Source: Tricholoma matsutake (taxonomy: Eukaryota > Basidiomycota > Agaricomycetes > Agaricales > Tricholomataceae). Taken from it: DNA of 64,000 bases. The DNA lies in contig AP026550.1 of assembly GCA_026075535.2 (NCBI GenBank), forward strand, positions 1,364,001-1,428,000. The letters run 5' to 3'. The notes under the pieces are model-generated. The model worked only from the letters and a program-made list of their open reading frames with translations, had not been told where the DNA came from and searched no databases. Below are positions 11,801 to 23,200 of the stretch, piece after piece; the stretch's first letter is position 1, and every line of letters begins with the position of its first letter. Made by a program: the position numbers and the translations under genes.

Positions 11801-11923
11801 TTAAAATTTCCTTATATAGTAACTATTTCCCACACCTAGTTAGTTAGTTCCCCTACCCAGGCCATTAAAAAAAAAAATCAACCTGATATGCTTAATTTTT
11901 TTCTGACACCCCCTTGGACAAAT

Positions 11924-12764
11924 GAGTATAGTTATAGTGAGGAATGGGATCACCCACTATAATTAGGCTGGGTTTGTGGGAAAACCAGGACCTTGGGCAT
12001 TTCGGCAATGGTTACCTGTATACCCCATGACCTAAACATGTGGATCCCTTGCTTCATCACAGAAACAGGTTCAACCAAGTGGTACCACGATGGAATGATG
12101 ATAGTTTGGGATGCATCATGCTCAGTAAAAAAGGATTTTCCAGGAAGTCACATGATTGTCAGACTATAGTCATGTAAATGTCAAAAAAATGACAAACTCT
12201 TGACTATTACCTGACTATTTGTTTTGACTTACCTGACTATTTGTTGTTTTTTTGACATTTACATAGCCTGACAGTCACATGACTATGGGAAAATCCTTTT
12301 TTACTGAGTGTCACGCATCACAACGTGTGCAATTTACGTAATACACTCTGTAAGAGGTGAAATGAATAGATGGACAAACCCACGTAGTAAGGAAGGAATG
12401 AGCAAACATATGATCTTCAGATGAATGAAGGAATGGAGATACGAAGAAATCAGCACAAGAAATAGATGGACGAGTGAATTAAAGGTTTGGGACTTAGCAA
12501 GGTTCTTCCCTCAAGCTTTGATACCTACTTACTACTCAGAAGTATCTGTTCCAGGAGCAACCCAAGCTCAACCCCTCCCCAGACATGTCACATGACTTGA
12601 TGCGTGGACACAAACAATCAATGCATCGGATCAAATGAACTTTTGATGTGTGTTTGATGTATGTTAGGATAATTTTATGCACTTAGAAGCCAGCGACAGG
12701 TATTACAATCCTAATGCATTTTGCTGTTATTTTTTGTGTGCTACTCTCGGGGAGGGTAGCAAAT
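11924..12764. other. Gene-free stretch with one MITE
   Basis: Outside the MITE at 12121-12308 I see only unannotatable AT-rich DNA: no ORF with coding character, no RNA gene and no tandem repeat. Confidence 0.5.
12121..12308. mobile_element. Foldback MITE, 188 bp
   Basis: The arms are near-perfect inverted repeats. The left arm begins CTCAGTAAAAAAGGATTTTC and the right arm ends GAAAATCCTTTTTTACTGAG. Pairing continues through CATGTAAATGTCAAAAAAA-type sequence to give roughly 70-bp arms around a short centre (TGACTATTACCTGACTATTTG). No coding capacity and no clear target duplication; the class is undetermined. Confidence 0.8.
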
Positions 12765-13100
12765 GGCTAAGCCGATCAATTTTGAACTAAATGCAGTATC
12801 ACTCTAAATAAAATAGATACCATTCTAAGAACATATGTCTCCCAAATGCCAGTGGGTCCTCTGCCAATGCTAAGTGATCCATATAGCCAGTGAAGAGATA
12901 TTTGACCAGCTACATAATGGCTCAAAAATTGAGCCATTTGTAGCCAGTCAATTACCTCCGGAAACACTAACTTTCACACTTAATGTTGGCAGAAGACCCA
13001 CTGGCGTTCGGGGAGATGTATATGCTCAAATATTCTCAGAATTTTATCTATTTTATTTAGAGTGATATTGAATTGATTTTCGAAATTGATCAGCTTGGCC
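12765..13100. mobile_element. Foldback MITE, 336 bp
   Basis: The left arm starts GGCTAAGCCGATCAATTT; the right arm read inward starts GGCCAAGCTGATCAATTT. Both continue with ATCACTCTAAATAAAATAGA and end near CCAGTGGGTC(C/T)TCTGCC, giving arms of about 100 bp around an unpaired centre of about 130 bp. It has no ORF. The arms are diverged, so this is an old copy. Confidence 0.8.
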
Positions 13101-13306
13101 GTTTGAAACACTAACATCGTTGAGTACAGACTCAGACTCAAATTTCATTAACAGATTCAATTGAGGAAATTAACCACTAAAAAAAAAGCAGCGACAGACA
13201 TAATTAAACTGTTAGTCATTCCATGCATAAATGGAGGTTGGCACACTCGTAATTACAACTCGGAACATGAACTTTGTACATGTAGACCAAAAAGTGCACT
13301 GTCAAT

Positions 13307-13375
13307 GAATTGAACCCTCAACCATCGGGCGTAGCACTCTACGAGGATCACAAATTACCATTAAGCTACACTGGC
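13307..13375 (-). repeat. tRNA-derived fragment (SINE head or tRNA pseudogene)
   Basis: Read on the minus strand, the segment begins GCCAGTGTAGCTTAATGGTA (box A-like TAGCTTAATGG) and ends GAGGGTTCAATTC (box B-like GGTTCAATTC), spaced as in a tRNA gene. The acceptor arm does not close and no plausible anticodon stem forms, so it is probably not a working tRNA. It could be a SINE promoter head or a decayed tRNA. Confidence 0.45.
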
Positions 13376-14448
13376 TTATTATATCCTACATTCTCCTGAA
13401 ATATGATGGCTAATTTATGGGAGGCACGTCCTTCTCGTTGATTTTAGCTTTCGGTGCTTTCTCGGGCCGGTCACGTGAAATGTCTGGTGTTCCAGGCTTC
13501 CAGCTGTCGACTCTCTGATGTCACTGGCACTGTTGATCCCTTCCCTCCGCTGATCGTTGGTATCTGGTGAAGAAAACCTACAACGTTCAAGTAAAGAATA
13601 TCGCCAACCACTTTTTGTGATGTACCTTGCTTCGGCACCATCCCTTATCTTGCCCTGCTATGTCAAATCGCATCTTCCGTAGTGGGATGGCCCAGACCGA
13701 TCAAATGGATATTGGACCTTTAATTTGCTGCATGATCTGGCACAGTACGGTTACTCTCTGGTTGGTCTCTTTTCGCCTGTGACTTGGGACGTTTTCGCCA
13801 AAGACAGTACCAAAACGATGGCAGCGTGGTACCCGCCGTGTGTGTGTCAGTTCATAGGGCAGTTGCCACCCCTGGATCCGACAGGCAGTCTCTCTTGTCC
13901 GACTCTAATCCTGCATTTACAAATCGAACTGCATCTTGGCGGTGGGCACAAATCTGCAAGTTCAATTGAATAAACATTGCACTTGGTGGAATTTAACCAG
14001 GTCATGCCGAACCCGAGCATTCCTCTTCGAGTAGGATTGGACCAGTCTGATAGGGGTGCATAACTTGAATGGCACAATTCTCGGTCTCCGCGCTTTCATA
14101 TACTGCGAATCCAACGGGAGTTCGCCAAAAAACGAATTATTCCAATGTTATTGGATGGCCCAGCCGGCATTTCACTCCCAGCTCCTCCAGAACAATGGTC
14201 CATCCTGAACTGCATTGCCCATGTATTTGCGCGTATATTGTGATCTGGTCACGAGACTATTAAACATACGCACGCGAACCGAGTTGATTCTCTTCATTCA
14301 CTTCCTCTATCATGGCGTGCTTCCCTCCTGTGGATGGGTCCCCTTCATTCCCCGACTTCCATGACACGTGAGTGCATCTATATTTACCATGCCACAGTTC
14401 GTTGCCAAAGCTGAGAGTGTTACTAGTATACCCCCTTCCCAGAATACC
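13376..14448. other. Intergenic region upstream of the C2H2 gene
   Basis: About 1.07 kb with higher GC than the repeat blocks. It probably contains the promoter and 5' UTR of the gene at 14449. A short reading frame starting at ATG 14312 ends at a donor-like GTGAGT (about 14368), but its phase does not join the downstream exon, so I treat it as a possible uORF or 5' UTR exon. No repeat or RNA gene recognised. Confidence 0.4.
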
Positions 14449-16454
14449 ATGCATCAGATTTCGGAGGACAGAGCTCTCGAAGACTTAAAGTAACATAATT
14501 ATGCTGCTTTCTAATACGCTTTGACCGCTAAATGTGCCACAGGCGTCTCATGTCAGAGTTCTTTGGCAATGAAGAGCCATCGTGCCAAAGCGAGGCCCAG
14601 CTCGACGAACCCTATCTAGAGAACAGTTCGCACGACGTCGCGCCGAGCTTTGACTCCCTCTTACCTGCCAGTTGCAGTCAACAATTTGCGCAAGACATGG
14701 CTTTCACAGATTTCTTCCTAAGCCAGTCCGGAAATGTTCGACGCGAAGACACTAGCGCGACTCCAGTTAACTACCCAGAGGTTCCGCTCGCAGAAGGGAT
14801 GCTTGCTGGGTCGAAGAGGAGCTATGACGCGATCGATAACGAGGATTATATCGAACGCGACCATGACGAGGAGGTCAAGGACGGAGTCTTCGACACCGTC
14901 CTTCCCACAGCGTCTGTCTCCCAAATCCCAAGCAATGCCGTCGCGTTCCACAACGACGATTTTTCGCACTACGCTGCTGGTCAGCAGAGCCAGTTTTACT
15001 ACACTGGGGCAAACCAGGTTGTGCCTCTCATCGGCTCGGCCTCTGCAGATAATGGAAGCAATTCAATGATAGGACCCAGCCATCTGGACATGGTATACCC
15101 CACACGCCCTCACTCCGAGCCCGTCGCTCCTTCCAACTACGACGCTACTGGACCGCAGGCCGGGAGTGGCACAATGCCACTCGTTCCCAAATCGTATGTT
15201 TCCCTCATTCTTCCATTCCCAAAGATATCTCTCATTTTCATCGCACCTCCAGTCCTTACATCAAGCTCCCTCAACTATTGCGTTTGAATCCCGCAAGCGG
15301 GCATGTTTCCGACAATAAACAGGACCATCCTGTCGAACTCGGGCCTCTCCAATCCCAGTACAAAGCCACCACTCATTACTCTATTCACCGTCGAACACAG
15401 TCTATGCCTGCCCCAGGCAACGTCTATCCTTACCCTCCCAACACCCATGCCACTCCTATACTGCCGGATAATAATAATCAAGCATACTTCTCTCATCAAT
15501 TCAAGCCTGCAACTGCTGGTCAGCAAATCTTCGCCAACCCGGTAAATCATCAAGCCTACGCTCCTTATAAATTACAACCCCCTACTTCGGGTGTTCCTCA
15601 AATGAACGCTTACTCGCACTGTAATATTCGGTCAGGCCCTCGCGTGATTCGCCTCCCGAATTGCCAGTCACAGGTCCACTATCAACAGGTGCCTCCTGTT
15701 TTCACTTTGTAGGCGGCGTCAAAAATAGTCTCTCGTACGTGGCTGACTTTCTGCAGTACGTTTCCTGTGCCACGTGCCGCCAATATTGGGATGGTGTCCA
15801 CTGGTGGACCGCATCTCGAGAATGGCGTCAAAAACCATAAACCGTACGATTCTCGCAAAATTTTTATGACCGCTGTTTATAATAATCCGTTTCAGTATCT
15901 TCCCTCCTCCCGCCTCGATGTTCCCAGCCTTACCTGGCGGCGTTGCAAATAGTCAACCGTATGCTTTTTCTCGGATAAGTAGCCTTACTATTCCTAATCG
16001 TTATGTATCCAGTGTCCAGTCACCTCCAGCACCCGTGGCATCGACATTCGCCACAAGCGGCAGGGGCAGAGGCAGGGGCAGAGGCAGAAACACAGACGAA
16101 CACCCAAACTACATCGTTCGGATAAAGGATGGGGTGTGTCCTTGCAAGATCCCTGGATGTAGCACGACGTTCGCTGCCGAACACACGACAAAGGGACGCG
16201 TACAAAGTCACCTCAACGCAACGCACTACCGCGGCCTGGACATCAACGAAAAGAGCCGATGTCTCTGGCCTGGCTGTGGGCAGGACGCTACTAAACGTTC
16301 GAGCCACGGCAGGCATATATCTGAAATTCACTTCGGAGTGATCAAGTACGAGTGTCGGCTGTGTGGACAGTTGTGTACGCGCCCTGATAAAGTGTTGGAG
16401 CATCTCGAGGGAGCGTGTTCCTATTCCCCGAACAAGAAACAGCGGATCAATTGA
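14449..16454 (+). CDS. C2H2-type zinc-finger protein (probable transcription factor)
   Basis: My best model is join(14449..14489, 14543..15193, 15298..15630, 15757..15843, 15896..16454), which keeps frame throughout for about 556 residues. The start MHQISEDRALED was chosen because the 53-bp intron at 14490-14542 (gtaaca..ccacag) joins AA|G in phase. The exon 3/4 junction is the least certain. The N-terminal two thirds are low-complexity, rich in S, P, N and Q. A GRGRGRGRGR-type basic tract precedes three C-terminal fingers: CKIPGC...HLNATH, CLWPGC...HISEIH and CRLC...HLEGAC. The first two have the C-x4-C spacing often seen in fungal fingers. It should be nuclear and DNA-binding; the target is unknown. 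No stops or frameshifts: this is a live host gene by appearance. Confidence 0.75.
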
Positions 16455-17005
16455 ATGTGGATTGGCATTCCATGGTCATTCATGATGGCTAACCTGCGAG
16501 ATACAATTGAACGCCGACGATCGCAACGATAGGACTCTTCAGACTGGCATTAGTAGGTATATCTCTCTCTAATTTGCATCATTACATACATTTCATCGTC
16601 TCGTTCACTGGACCTTTACGTACTTAGCATTAACGGCGTGTCATGTCTTGTAGCATAGGTGCTACAAGCACTTAATATTATCGTACGGATTTTTGTATCG
16701 CATCGTAGCAGTAGCATTATATAACATCCATTCATTATATGCTGACTGGCACCTCACAGCAATGAGTCTCCGAGTCACATCTCGTATACATCCCGAGCTG
16801 CTGAGACGAGTGGCTAGGAATCCTTAAATTTCTTCTCCGCCCTTTTCTCCTCTTTTCTTGAATTCTCCCAATTGCTTGTCGCCGGCCAGTAGCTTTTTCC
16901 AAAGGGTTTTTGATGCCATCTGCGGAAGATGTTTACTTTGGTCCTTCGAAACTTGTAAGGTTTCCACTCAGATTGTGAGAGTTACATAAACTGGGTGGAG
17001 TTAAT
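16455..17005. other. Intergenic region, C2H2 3' end to tRNA
   Basis: About 550 bp without an ORF; it likely holds the 3' UTR of the C2H2 gene (AT-rich after 16550) and the upstream region of the tRNA. No repeats seen. Confidence 0.5.
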
Positions 17006-17085
17006 GGCCGACTAGCTCAGTTGGTTAGAGCGTCGTACTAATATTAATAATGCGAAGGTCTTGGGTTCGATCCCCACGTTGGCCA
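17006..17085 (+). tRNA. tRNA-Ile (anticodon AAU) with a 6-nt intron
   Basis: A full cloverleaf can be drawn: acceptor GGCCGAC/GTTGGCC (one G-T pair) with discriminator A at 17085; D arm GCTC-AGTTGGTTA-GAGC; anticodon stem TCGTA/TGCGA; T arm TTGGG-TTCGATC-CCCAC. Box A (TAGCTCAGTTGG) and box B (GGTTCGATCC) are intact. The anticodon loop is 13 nt, CTAATATTAATAA. Placing an intron TTAATA (17044-17049) after position 37 leaves the standard loop CTAATAA with anticodon AAT (17040-17042). That is the canonical eukaryotic intron position, though 6 nt is very short. The T stem has one mismatch (T61.C77 in local numbering). Confidence 0.85.
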
Positions 17086-17187
17086 TCTAGTTGTTTTATT
17101 TTTTTTTATTTTTTTTACGACGCGACTCTTTGTTCTATTTATGTATGTATTTATAGAAAGTTCAACTTGCTCTTGACCATCAAAGGA

Positions 17188-18043
17188 ATGGCGTCGTATT
17201 CTGCTTTTTTCTCTTCTGGCTTGCTTGCTCCTCCTAGTACTCAATACAAATTCAACTATGACAAGTCTTCCCCAATAATTCCCTCTTCTTCTCTACCCGA
17301 TAGCGACATCGAGGTAGACACCGAGCATGAAGATACGCCAACTCGGGTCCTCCCACCTACTCCCCAGCTACCCGCTCAGTCATCGACACGCCCAAGACTA
17401 CGAAAACGCCGCTCAAGTCTAACAATTCGTACTTCCCCCATGACAGCTATCCGTTCCCCAACACGCAACGCAGGAGCAGCCCTCCAACTCCAACTCCACC
17501 TCACAACTAGTCCTTCACGTTCACGCAGTGGAAGCTTCAACAGAGCCAACGAAACAGGCATCTACAATGGAGGAGGAATTGGGAATATCGCCAGTGAGAG
17601 CACTAGTCTCATGGGCCGCATGCGTAGCGGCAGTGTAGGCAGCATTCTACGGTCAGTTCACGCTTTCAACTCATATATAACTGAACAATAAACCAATACC
17701 TAGACCCCGTATGGCTGTGCGTCGCCTTGCGTTTGTCCCAGCCCCTGCTCCCCCGCCGACTGCACCTCTACCTGCTATCCCATCTTTGGTGCCCGCCCCC
17801 TCTTCTAAGTTGAATTCCCCACCCCCAGTGAGCGCACCCTTCTCCAGTGCACTCCCTTCGTGTCATTCCACCACGAGCACAAACACGAACATTGCTGCGG
17901 GCTCAGTCACAAGTGCGCGCCCGCCCCTTGCTACGTGGAGGTCTTCTTCTGATGCTGCCTTGTCGGCTGTGAAAGACAGGGATAGGTCGTTTTTGGTAGG
18001 AATGGGGTATAGTAGGATTGATGAGGACATGAAAGAGAACTAA
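17188..18043 (+). CDS. Conserved-looking Ser/Pro/Arg-rich protein, 267 aa
   Basis: Two exons, 17188-17651 and 17704-18043, are joined by a 52-bp intron (gtcagt..cctag) that splits an arginine codon CG|A. The frame is open throughout. The N-terminal half has a basic core (RKRRSSLTIRTSPMTAIRSP) followed by Arg/Ser runs (SPSRSRSGSFN) and MGRMRSGSVGS; exon 2 is Pro/Ala/Ser-rich and ends SFLVGMGYSRIDEDMKEN. I recognise no enzyme domain, signal peptide or membrane segment. The RS-type repeats suggest phosphorylation and possibly nuclear location, but this is inference. The start at MASYSAFF follows the tRNA closely (102 bp), so the promoter must be short or overlap the tRNA. Confidence 0.7.
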
Positions 18044-18645
18044 TAGGTCTGGCTCTTAATCTCCCTTTTTTTCTTATTCAGCGTGTCTATGCCTTATGTT
18101 TACGCGTTGATCGCCCGTCTGTTTCCCAACTCTCAATCCTCATTTTGATTTATTCAACGCTCTATGATATTTGTCATTTTCTGCTTACCACGTAATTATC
18201 CAGGATCTGGTATCCCAAAATTCATACATACAGGTCGAATACTATGTCTTCCACTCCCATCTATGATAGAGCACTTTGCAAATCCTGGTCAAAGTGGAAT
18301 CGAACGACCGAAATCTGCCACGTTTTGACTGAGCGCTCTTTGCTCCACATCGTTGCTACATAGTACATTGACCTGTCATCGCATGTGACCGCGTCGTTGC
18401 TGAATGAATAAGTAGATTATTCTCTCAGCTTTCTTGAGTCGTGTATACATGTTACGCGTCTCTGTTAATAAGTCCAGTCAAGTAGACGAATGAGTTTCGA
18501 AGTTGTTGTGGAGGTCCACAATGGTTTTATTCACGTGAGTGGGGCGAACTTGCCAAGTAAAATTTTACTCAGGAACGGCCGGAAAATAAGTTTTGACTGC
18601 CACTGAGGGGGTGTTCGAAAACCGTCCGAAGTAACCTTATGATAT
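18044..18645. other. Gene-free region after the 17188 gene
   Basis: About 600 bp containing the likely 3' UTR and a weak tRNA-like trace near 18290-18370 on the minus strand (box B-like GTTCGATTCCAC only). Nothing else supportable. Confidence 0.4.
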
Positions 18646-18780
18646 CAGGGTTGTTCACAGTAAACATTTTCGGCTTCATTTTTAGCCCATTTTCGCATGT
18701 TAGCAGAAGTATGTATTGTCAGAATGATCCGAAAAATGAAACGAAAAATGATGTGAAAAATGGCTATCGTGAACACCCTG
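18646..18780. mobile_element. Small MITE, 135 bp
   Basis: The ends are inverted: CAGGGTTGTTCAC at the left and GTGAACACCCTG at the right, and the arms (CATTTT...CATTTTT blocks) pair further inward. CAGGG ends recall hAT MITEs, but I find no 8-bp duplication in the flanks (left TATGATAT, right GAAGTGAC). Confidence 0.65.
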
Positions 18781-19215
18781 GAAGTGACGGAACTTCCGAA
18801 AGCAAAAATCACAAAAATGAAGCAAAAATGCATTTTACCTGCTCTTCGGCACTGCTGGCAGCACTCGGCACATTCAAACTCCCCCTCAAAGGACTACGTG
18901 AAATTTTTATTGCAAGTTCAACACCAAAACACTCAGAAATATGCCGACAACGAGTGCACCTCTTTTACAACTTATTGAAGTTGGAGCAATCATGATGTAG
19001 CTATAGATTACATACACTGTGGACCCAGCACGGTAGCGATTTCAGCCATCTAAGTGCCAAAACATGAATTTTCTAATCTAAATGGCTAAATTTGCGGTAG
19101 ATGAATTTGGGATGAATTTTCAGCCCATATATTTAAGCCGTTTAGGGTATGGAATTCATGTGTATTATTTTACAAAATTTCCATATGTCAATGGGATGAA
19201 ATTTCATTTCACAAA

Positions 19216-19490
19216 AGAATGAAAAGTGGGGGATGTTTTTAATTCAACAGGAAGGTATGAACTTCATCTGAAAGACAGGATGTTTTTGTATGTGATTTTC
19301 TGACATCTAGGGGATGTTTTTAATCTAGGGGGGGGGGTATGAATATCATCCAAAAGATTTGATGTTTCAGCTTGTGATTTTCTGACTTCTAGGGTTAGTT
19401 TTCAATCCGAAAGGATATTAATTTCATCTGAAAGACAGGATGTTTCTGTATGTGGTTTTCTGACATCTAGGGGATTAGTGGGGAGTTCAT
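19216..19490. repeat. Tandem repeat, about 83-bp unit, 3 copies
   Basis: The units share GGATGTTTTTAAT, TATGAA.TTCATC.GAAAGACAGGATGTTT and TGTATGTGATTTTCTGAC(A/T)TCTAGGG, starting near 19230, 19313 and 19395. Noncoding. The flanking 18781-19215 and 19491-20217 hold no recognisable gene; 19637-19660 has one copy of the GAGCAGTGGC hairpin motif described elsewhere in the window. Confidence 0.7.
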
Positions 19491-20217
19491 TTTTTCACAA
19501 CTCTAAAGGATGTTTCCCAAGTCAGCTTTTCATACTTTAACTCTCTGTGTGTAGGGCTGTCATTTGCATGTTGTTGCTGTTAGCCATTCACCGCCACTAC
19601 CACCTGTCATCGCCATCAGCTAACACCTGCTATACACCCCATGAGCAGTGGCTTGTGGCAGTGGGGGTGGGTGTTGGGGTCATTGCCATCATTGTTGTTG
19701 CTGCTGATGATGCACGGGCCATGAACACCATGAAAGTTTTCAGTTGCGATGGAGGATAGGAGAATATCAAGAACTTCGAGGTGGGAAACAGCAGATGGCA
19801 AACTGCAAGCAAGGTCAGCATGCCCCAGAAATAACGCAGAGATGCTGGACTCACAGCTGTGATTTTGACACAGAACGCAGAAGCAAGAAACAAGCTTGTC
19901 TTACGAGTACAAGCCAACTATCAGATTCACTGCTCCTCGCCAGCCAAAACAAAATATCTAACCCAATGTCAGTCAACCTTCATTCAAAATAGAACAAAAT
20001 GTACCCTCACCCTCGCACATTCTACCTGATCAAATTGCCAGCGCCTCCTCATCACTTCTCCCACCATCCTCTCCTCCCCCAGCCCATGTCACCACACTTG
20101 CAACTTCACCGCATTGTTGAGCCTCTTCTTCTTCCACTCACTTGTTCCACTGCACAAGGCACCCATTCTGAAACTATTTAAATGGCACTCTCACAACTCT
20201 CATGACATAACAGAAAT

Positions 20218-23200
20218 TTAATTGCCTTCAGCTACAGCCTGTGATGATATTCTATTTCGGTCAATAATGGACCACCTCCCACAGTCCTTAATACACCCAA
20301 CTACACATTTTATCTGATTGAGATCAACAAATTCCATAGGCCCCAAGTCTTCATAGTAGTTGATCCCACATCGATTAGTGGCTGGCTCTGAAATTTTGAC
20401 CTGATTGATGAATGCATAGATGAAAGAATCGGCCTCGATGTTATGTATAGGGGAGTGAGGGATATCGACAATGACAAAGCAGAGGATTTGCCTGAAGAAA
20501 TCTTGCAGATCAAACTCTGGTGTTTGACGTGGTAGATGAGCAAATTTGTCAACACTGGAGGATGAGTAAGTTAATATGCATGAAATAGTGTAGTGGGAGG
20601 CTTACCCAGACAAATGACATATCTCGACTGTCAGATCTGAGTGGAACAAAGTCACGAGCATGCATAACATCACCACCCTCCAGCTGGTGCACACAGCCAT
20701 ATTGGGCAAATTGAGTATTCCGGGGTATAAGCTCCCGAATTATTGACGCAGACTTGTTAAAGCGAGTGGCTAGGGTGGCAATGAGCTTTGTCCTCAGAGG
20801 AGTGGGGAGGGTTTCCACAGGTCCCTTGGGGGGAGTAAGAACATATAACGGGTCTAGCTCACTATGATAAGGGAGCGGGTTCATCAACATGACTAGAGAC
20901 TTACATGAGGGCAACTTGACATCTGTATCATGATGGACAGGAGGTAAGAGAATAAGTTGTTCATGCAAGCCATAGAGGAGGGTTATGTGCATCAACTGTG
21001 CATGAGAGGTAACATACTTGTTGATGTTTGCATAGGGAAACTGTTGGCTCCTGATGTTACGGAGGATGTCGCCACAATGGTGCTCCATCAGAAATGCCCA
21101 ATAAGCCCAGACTGGACCCATAGCCCTGATACTCAGTGCAATGTGAAGCAACACATGGACGGTGATGGGACAACAGGCTATGCACAGTGGATCATTTTGG
21201 TAGTATAGACTGTTCATCTATCAGACAGCATCCTGCTGGCAACAAGAAACACATACTGTTCATACTTCTGTACCCAGCTCTGGAAACCTCTCTCAAGGTC
21301 ATTAACTTGATCTTGGGTGATTTCGAATTCGAGGCAGAGTGTTAGCAGTTGAACTAATTCCATGAAGTGCTTGTAGTACTGTGGATGCACAAATTGGCCT
21401 TTGAGGAGAGTATGGGTGATGTATAATGTCCAGATTGAATGAGTTTTGGCGATCATCTGTGCCTTCTCTGATGCTATATTCGGAACCCTAGCGCCAAATG
21501 CTGCAGGGATAGTTTTTCCTGCCTTTGCAGTGGCCTCTCCAATAGCCTACCATCAGTCCCAACACGTAGCCTTTGTTGTCATGGGAAATATTTTTAAACT
21601 CTCCAGTCCAGAAGCAAATCAAGTTGGGAATGAGATTAGCCCATATCAGATGGATGAAATCATAAGGGAAGGACACAGGAAAAGAGAGGGAGCTTAAGGT
21701 GCTGAGCAGCGGTAAACCTTTGATGCTGTACTTGGTTGCAAGGCCTTCATAATCCACATTGGTTGACGCATACTGGACTTCCTTTGCTTGCTCCATGAAT
21801 GACATGTGATTTCATAGTGGAAGCACACATGGGTTGTATTGCTCCTGTGAGCCTGGGAAGCCATCGCGGCACAAAGGAACATAGTGCGTCGTCACTCGCG
21901 AGGATGGAATGTGGACTCCTTTGATTGTACACATGTGGCATGGAGAGATTGCATTGTGGCCCTTCATGTGCATAATCATCGAGACAGCCGGTATATCACC
22001 AAAGACGACAATCAGATATGCATGTAAGAGGAAGACAACCTTGGTGATCACATTGAAAGCAGAAACACCAATCTCAAGCTGCAGAAGTTCCTGGACTAGG
22101 GGCCATAAAAATGAATCAAAATCACAGGGTTTCTTTGGTCCAGGAACCACTCCGATCAAGATAATGTTCCACTTGAGAAACCGCTCTTTGGGAGGGAGGT
22201 TATAATTGAATAGAATAATTGGCCATGCAGTCTTGGTATGGCGCTTGAAGGGGCCAAAGCCATCTGCGGATAACCCAAGTGCAATGTCCTGAGGATTGGA
22301 AAAGAACCACATTGGGAGCTCTTCAGTGTCAATCATGATGAGGGTCTCTCAGAGTGAATGATAATGAGTGCCGTCAAAAATATCAGTTAATTTTGTTGGG
22401 TCAGCTTCGTGTTTGGACCAGTACTGCATTTTCGTTGCATAGGAAGTACTTGCAAGCATTGCGCGGAGACGGGGAATAATGGGAAGATACTCGAAGATTG
22501 CTTGTGGTGTTGTCCCATTGGCTTTATAGCAGTCAGTGTTGCACTTTGGGCATTTCTTGAGGGTTTTGTATGGGCCAGTATAGCAGACACATGAGGAGGG
22601 GCAACAGTGATAGTGCACGGGCTGGAAACCAGAGAGAAACTGAACACGTTTCTCTGTATTCTTCAGGGAGTCCATTGGAAACTGAGGGAAAATGAAGTGA
22701 AGTTTGTTGAATGCTTTGTCAGTGAGGCGTTCCTCAAGTTTGAGGGCATAGGCACGGAGGAGGGTCAGGTCACTCTCATCCAGGATATTGCCCTCTGTAA
22801 GTATGTCTGTCAGACAATGGTAAAGGTATAATTTGACGTGAACTCACCTAATTGTGAGGCTTCCTTCAAGAAGCTTTCACTGAGGAGGTCCCATACTGAG
22901 ACCCCTTCCTGTCCCAACTCTGCGCTTGGCATTTCATATTCACCCTCGTCTTCCTGGAAGTCTTCGTTGCTGTTGAAATCCTCATCCTCCATGACCTCAT
23001 CTTCTTGCATGACCTGATTCTCTTCTGTGACCTCGTCTTCCTCATCTTCCTTATCACTCTCCTCGACAACAAACTGCCGCACATGGTTATGCCCCCATCA
23101 TTGTAAGCCAACTTGCTCAACACAATGGGCAATGCAATGGGAGCAGCATAAGTTGGTCAAACTGTACTCATCACCAAGGGGTGGCACAAATGATGGCGAC

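Larger units (their letters stand above)
5503..11915 (+). mobile_element. 6.4 kb TIR transposon, possibly P-element-like
   Basis: The left end CAAGGGGGTGTCAGA (5503-5517) and the right end TCTGACACCCCCTTG (11901-11915) are perfect inverted repeats. Weaker similarity continues inward over about 50 bp (CATATCAGG.TG, GTTAGTTAGT). Both ends are flanked by GACAAATG (5495-5502 and 11916-11923), a perfect 8-bp target-site duplication. The interior is one large rightward gene (5764 to about 11700) plus a later 991-bp insertion at 7835-8825. The 8-bp duplication is shared by hAT, P and KDZ superfamilies. The TIR is not the hAT YARNG type, and the protein motifs resemble P-type transposases most, so I favour a P-like or new superfamily. 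The boundaries are directly visible; the superfamily is inference. Confidence 0.8.

Noticed and set aside
14312..14370. Upstream coding exon for the C2H2 gene starting at ATG 14312
   Set aside because: Its donor leaves phase 2, which no downstream acceptor joins in frame to the exon at 14449; kept only as possible 5' UTR or uORF.
16020..16403. Minus-strand frames across the zinc-finger exon
   Set aside because: Shadows of the C2H2 coding exon; the GRGRGR tract produces open frames on the other strand.
17050..17187. Longer reading frame extending the 17188 protein upstream through the tRNA
   Set aside because: The frame runs through the tRNA gene and a T-run; the ATG at 17188 is the first sensible start.
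18280..18372. Possible tRNA on the minus strand (GTTCGATTCCAC box B-like)
   Set aside because: No matching box A at the right distance and no acceptor stem; at best a very decayed fragment.
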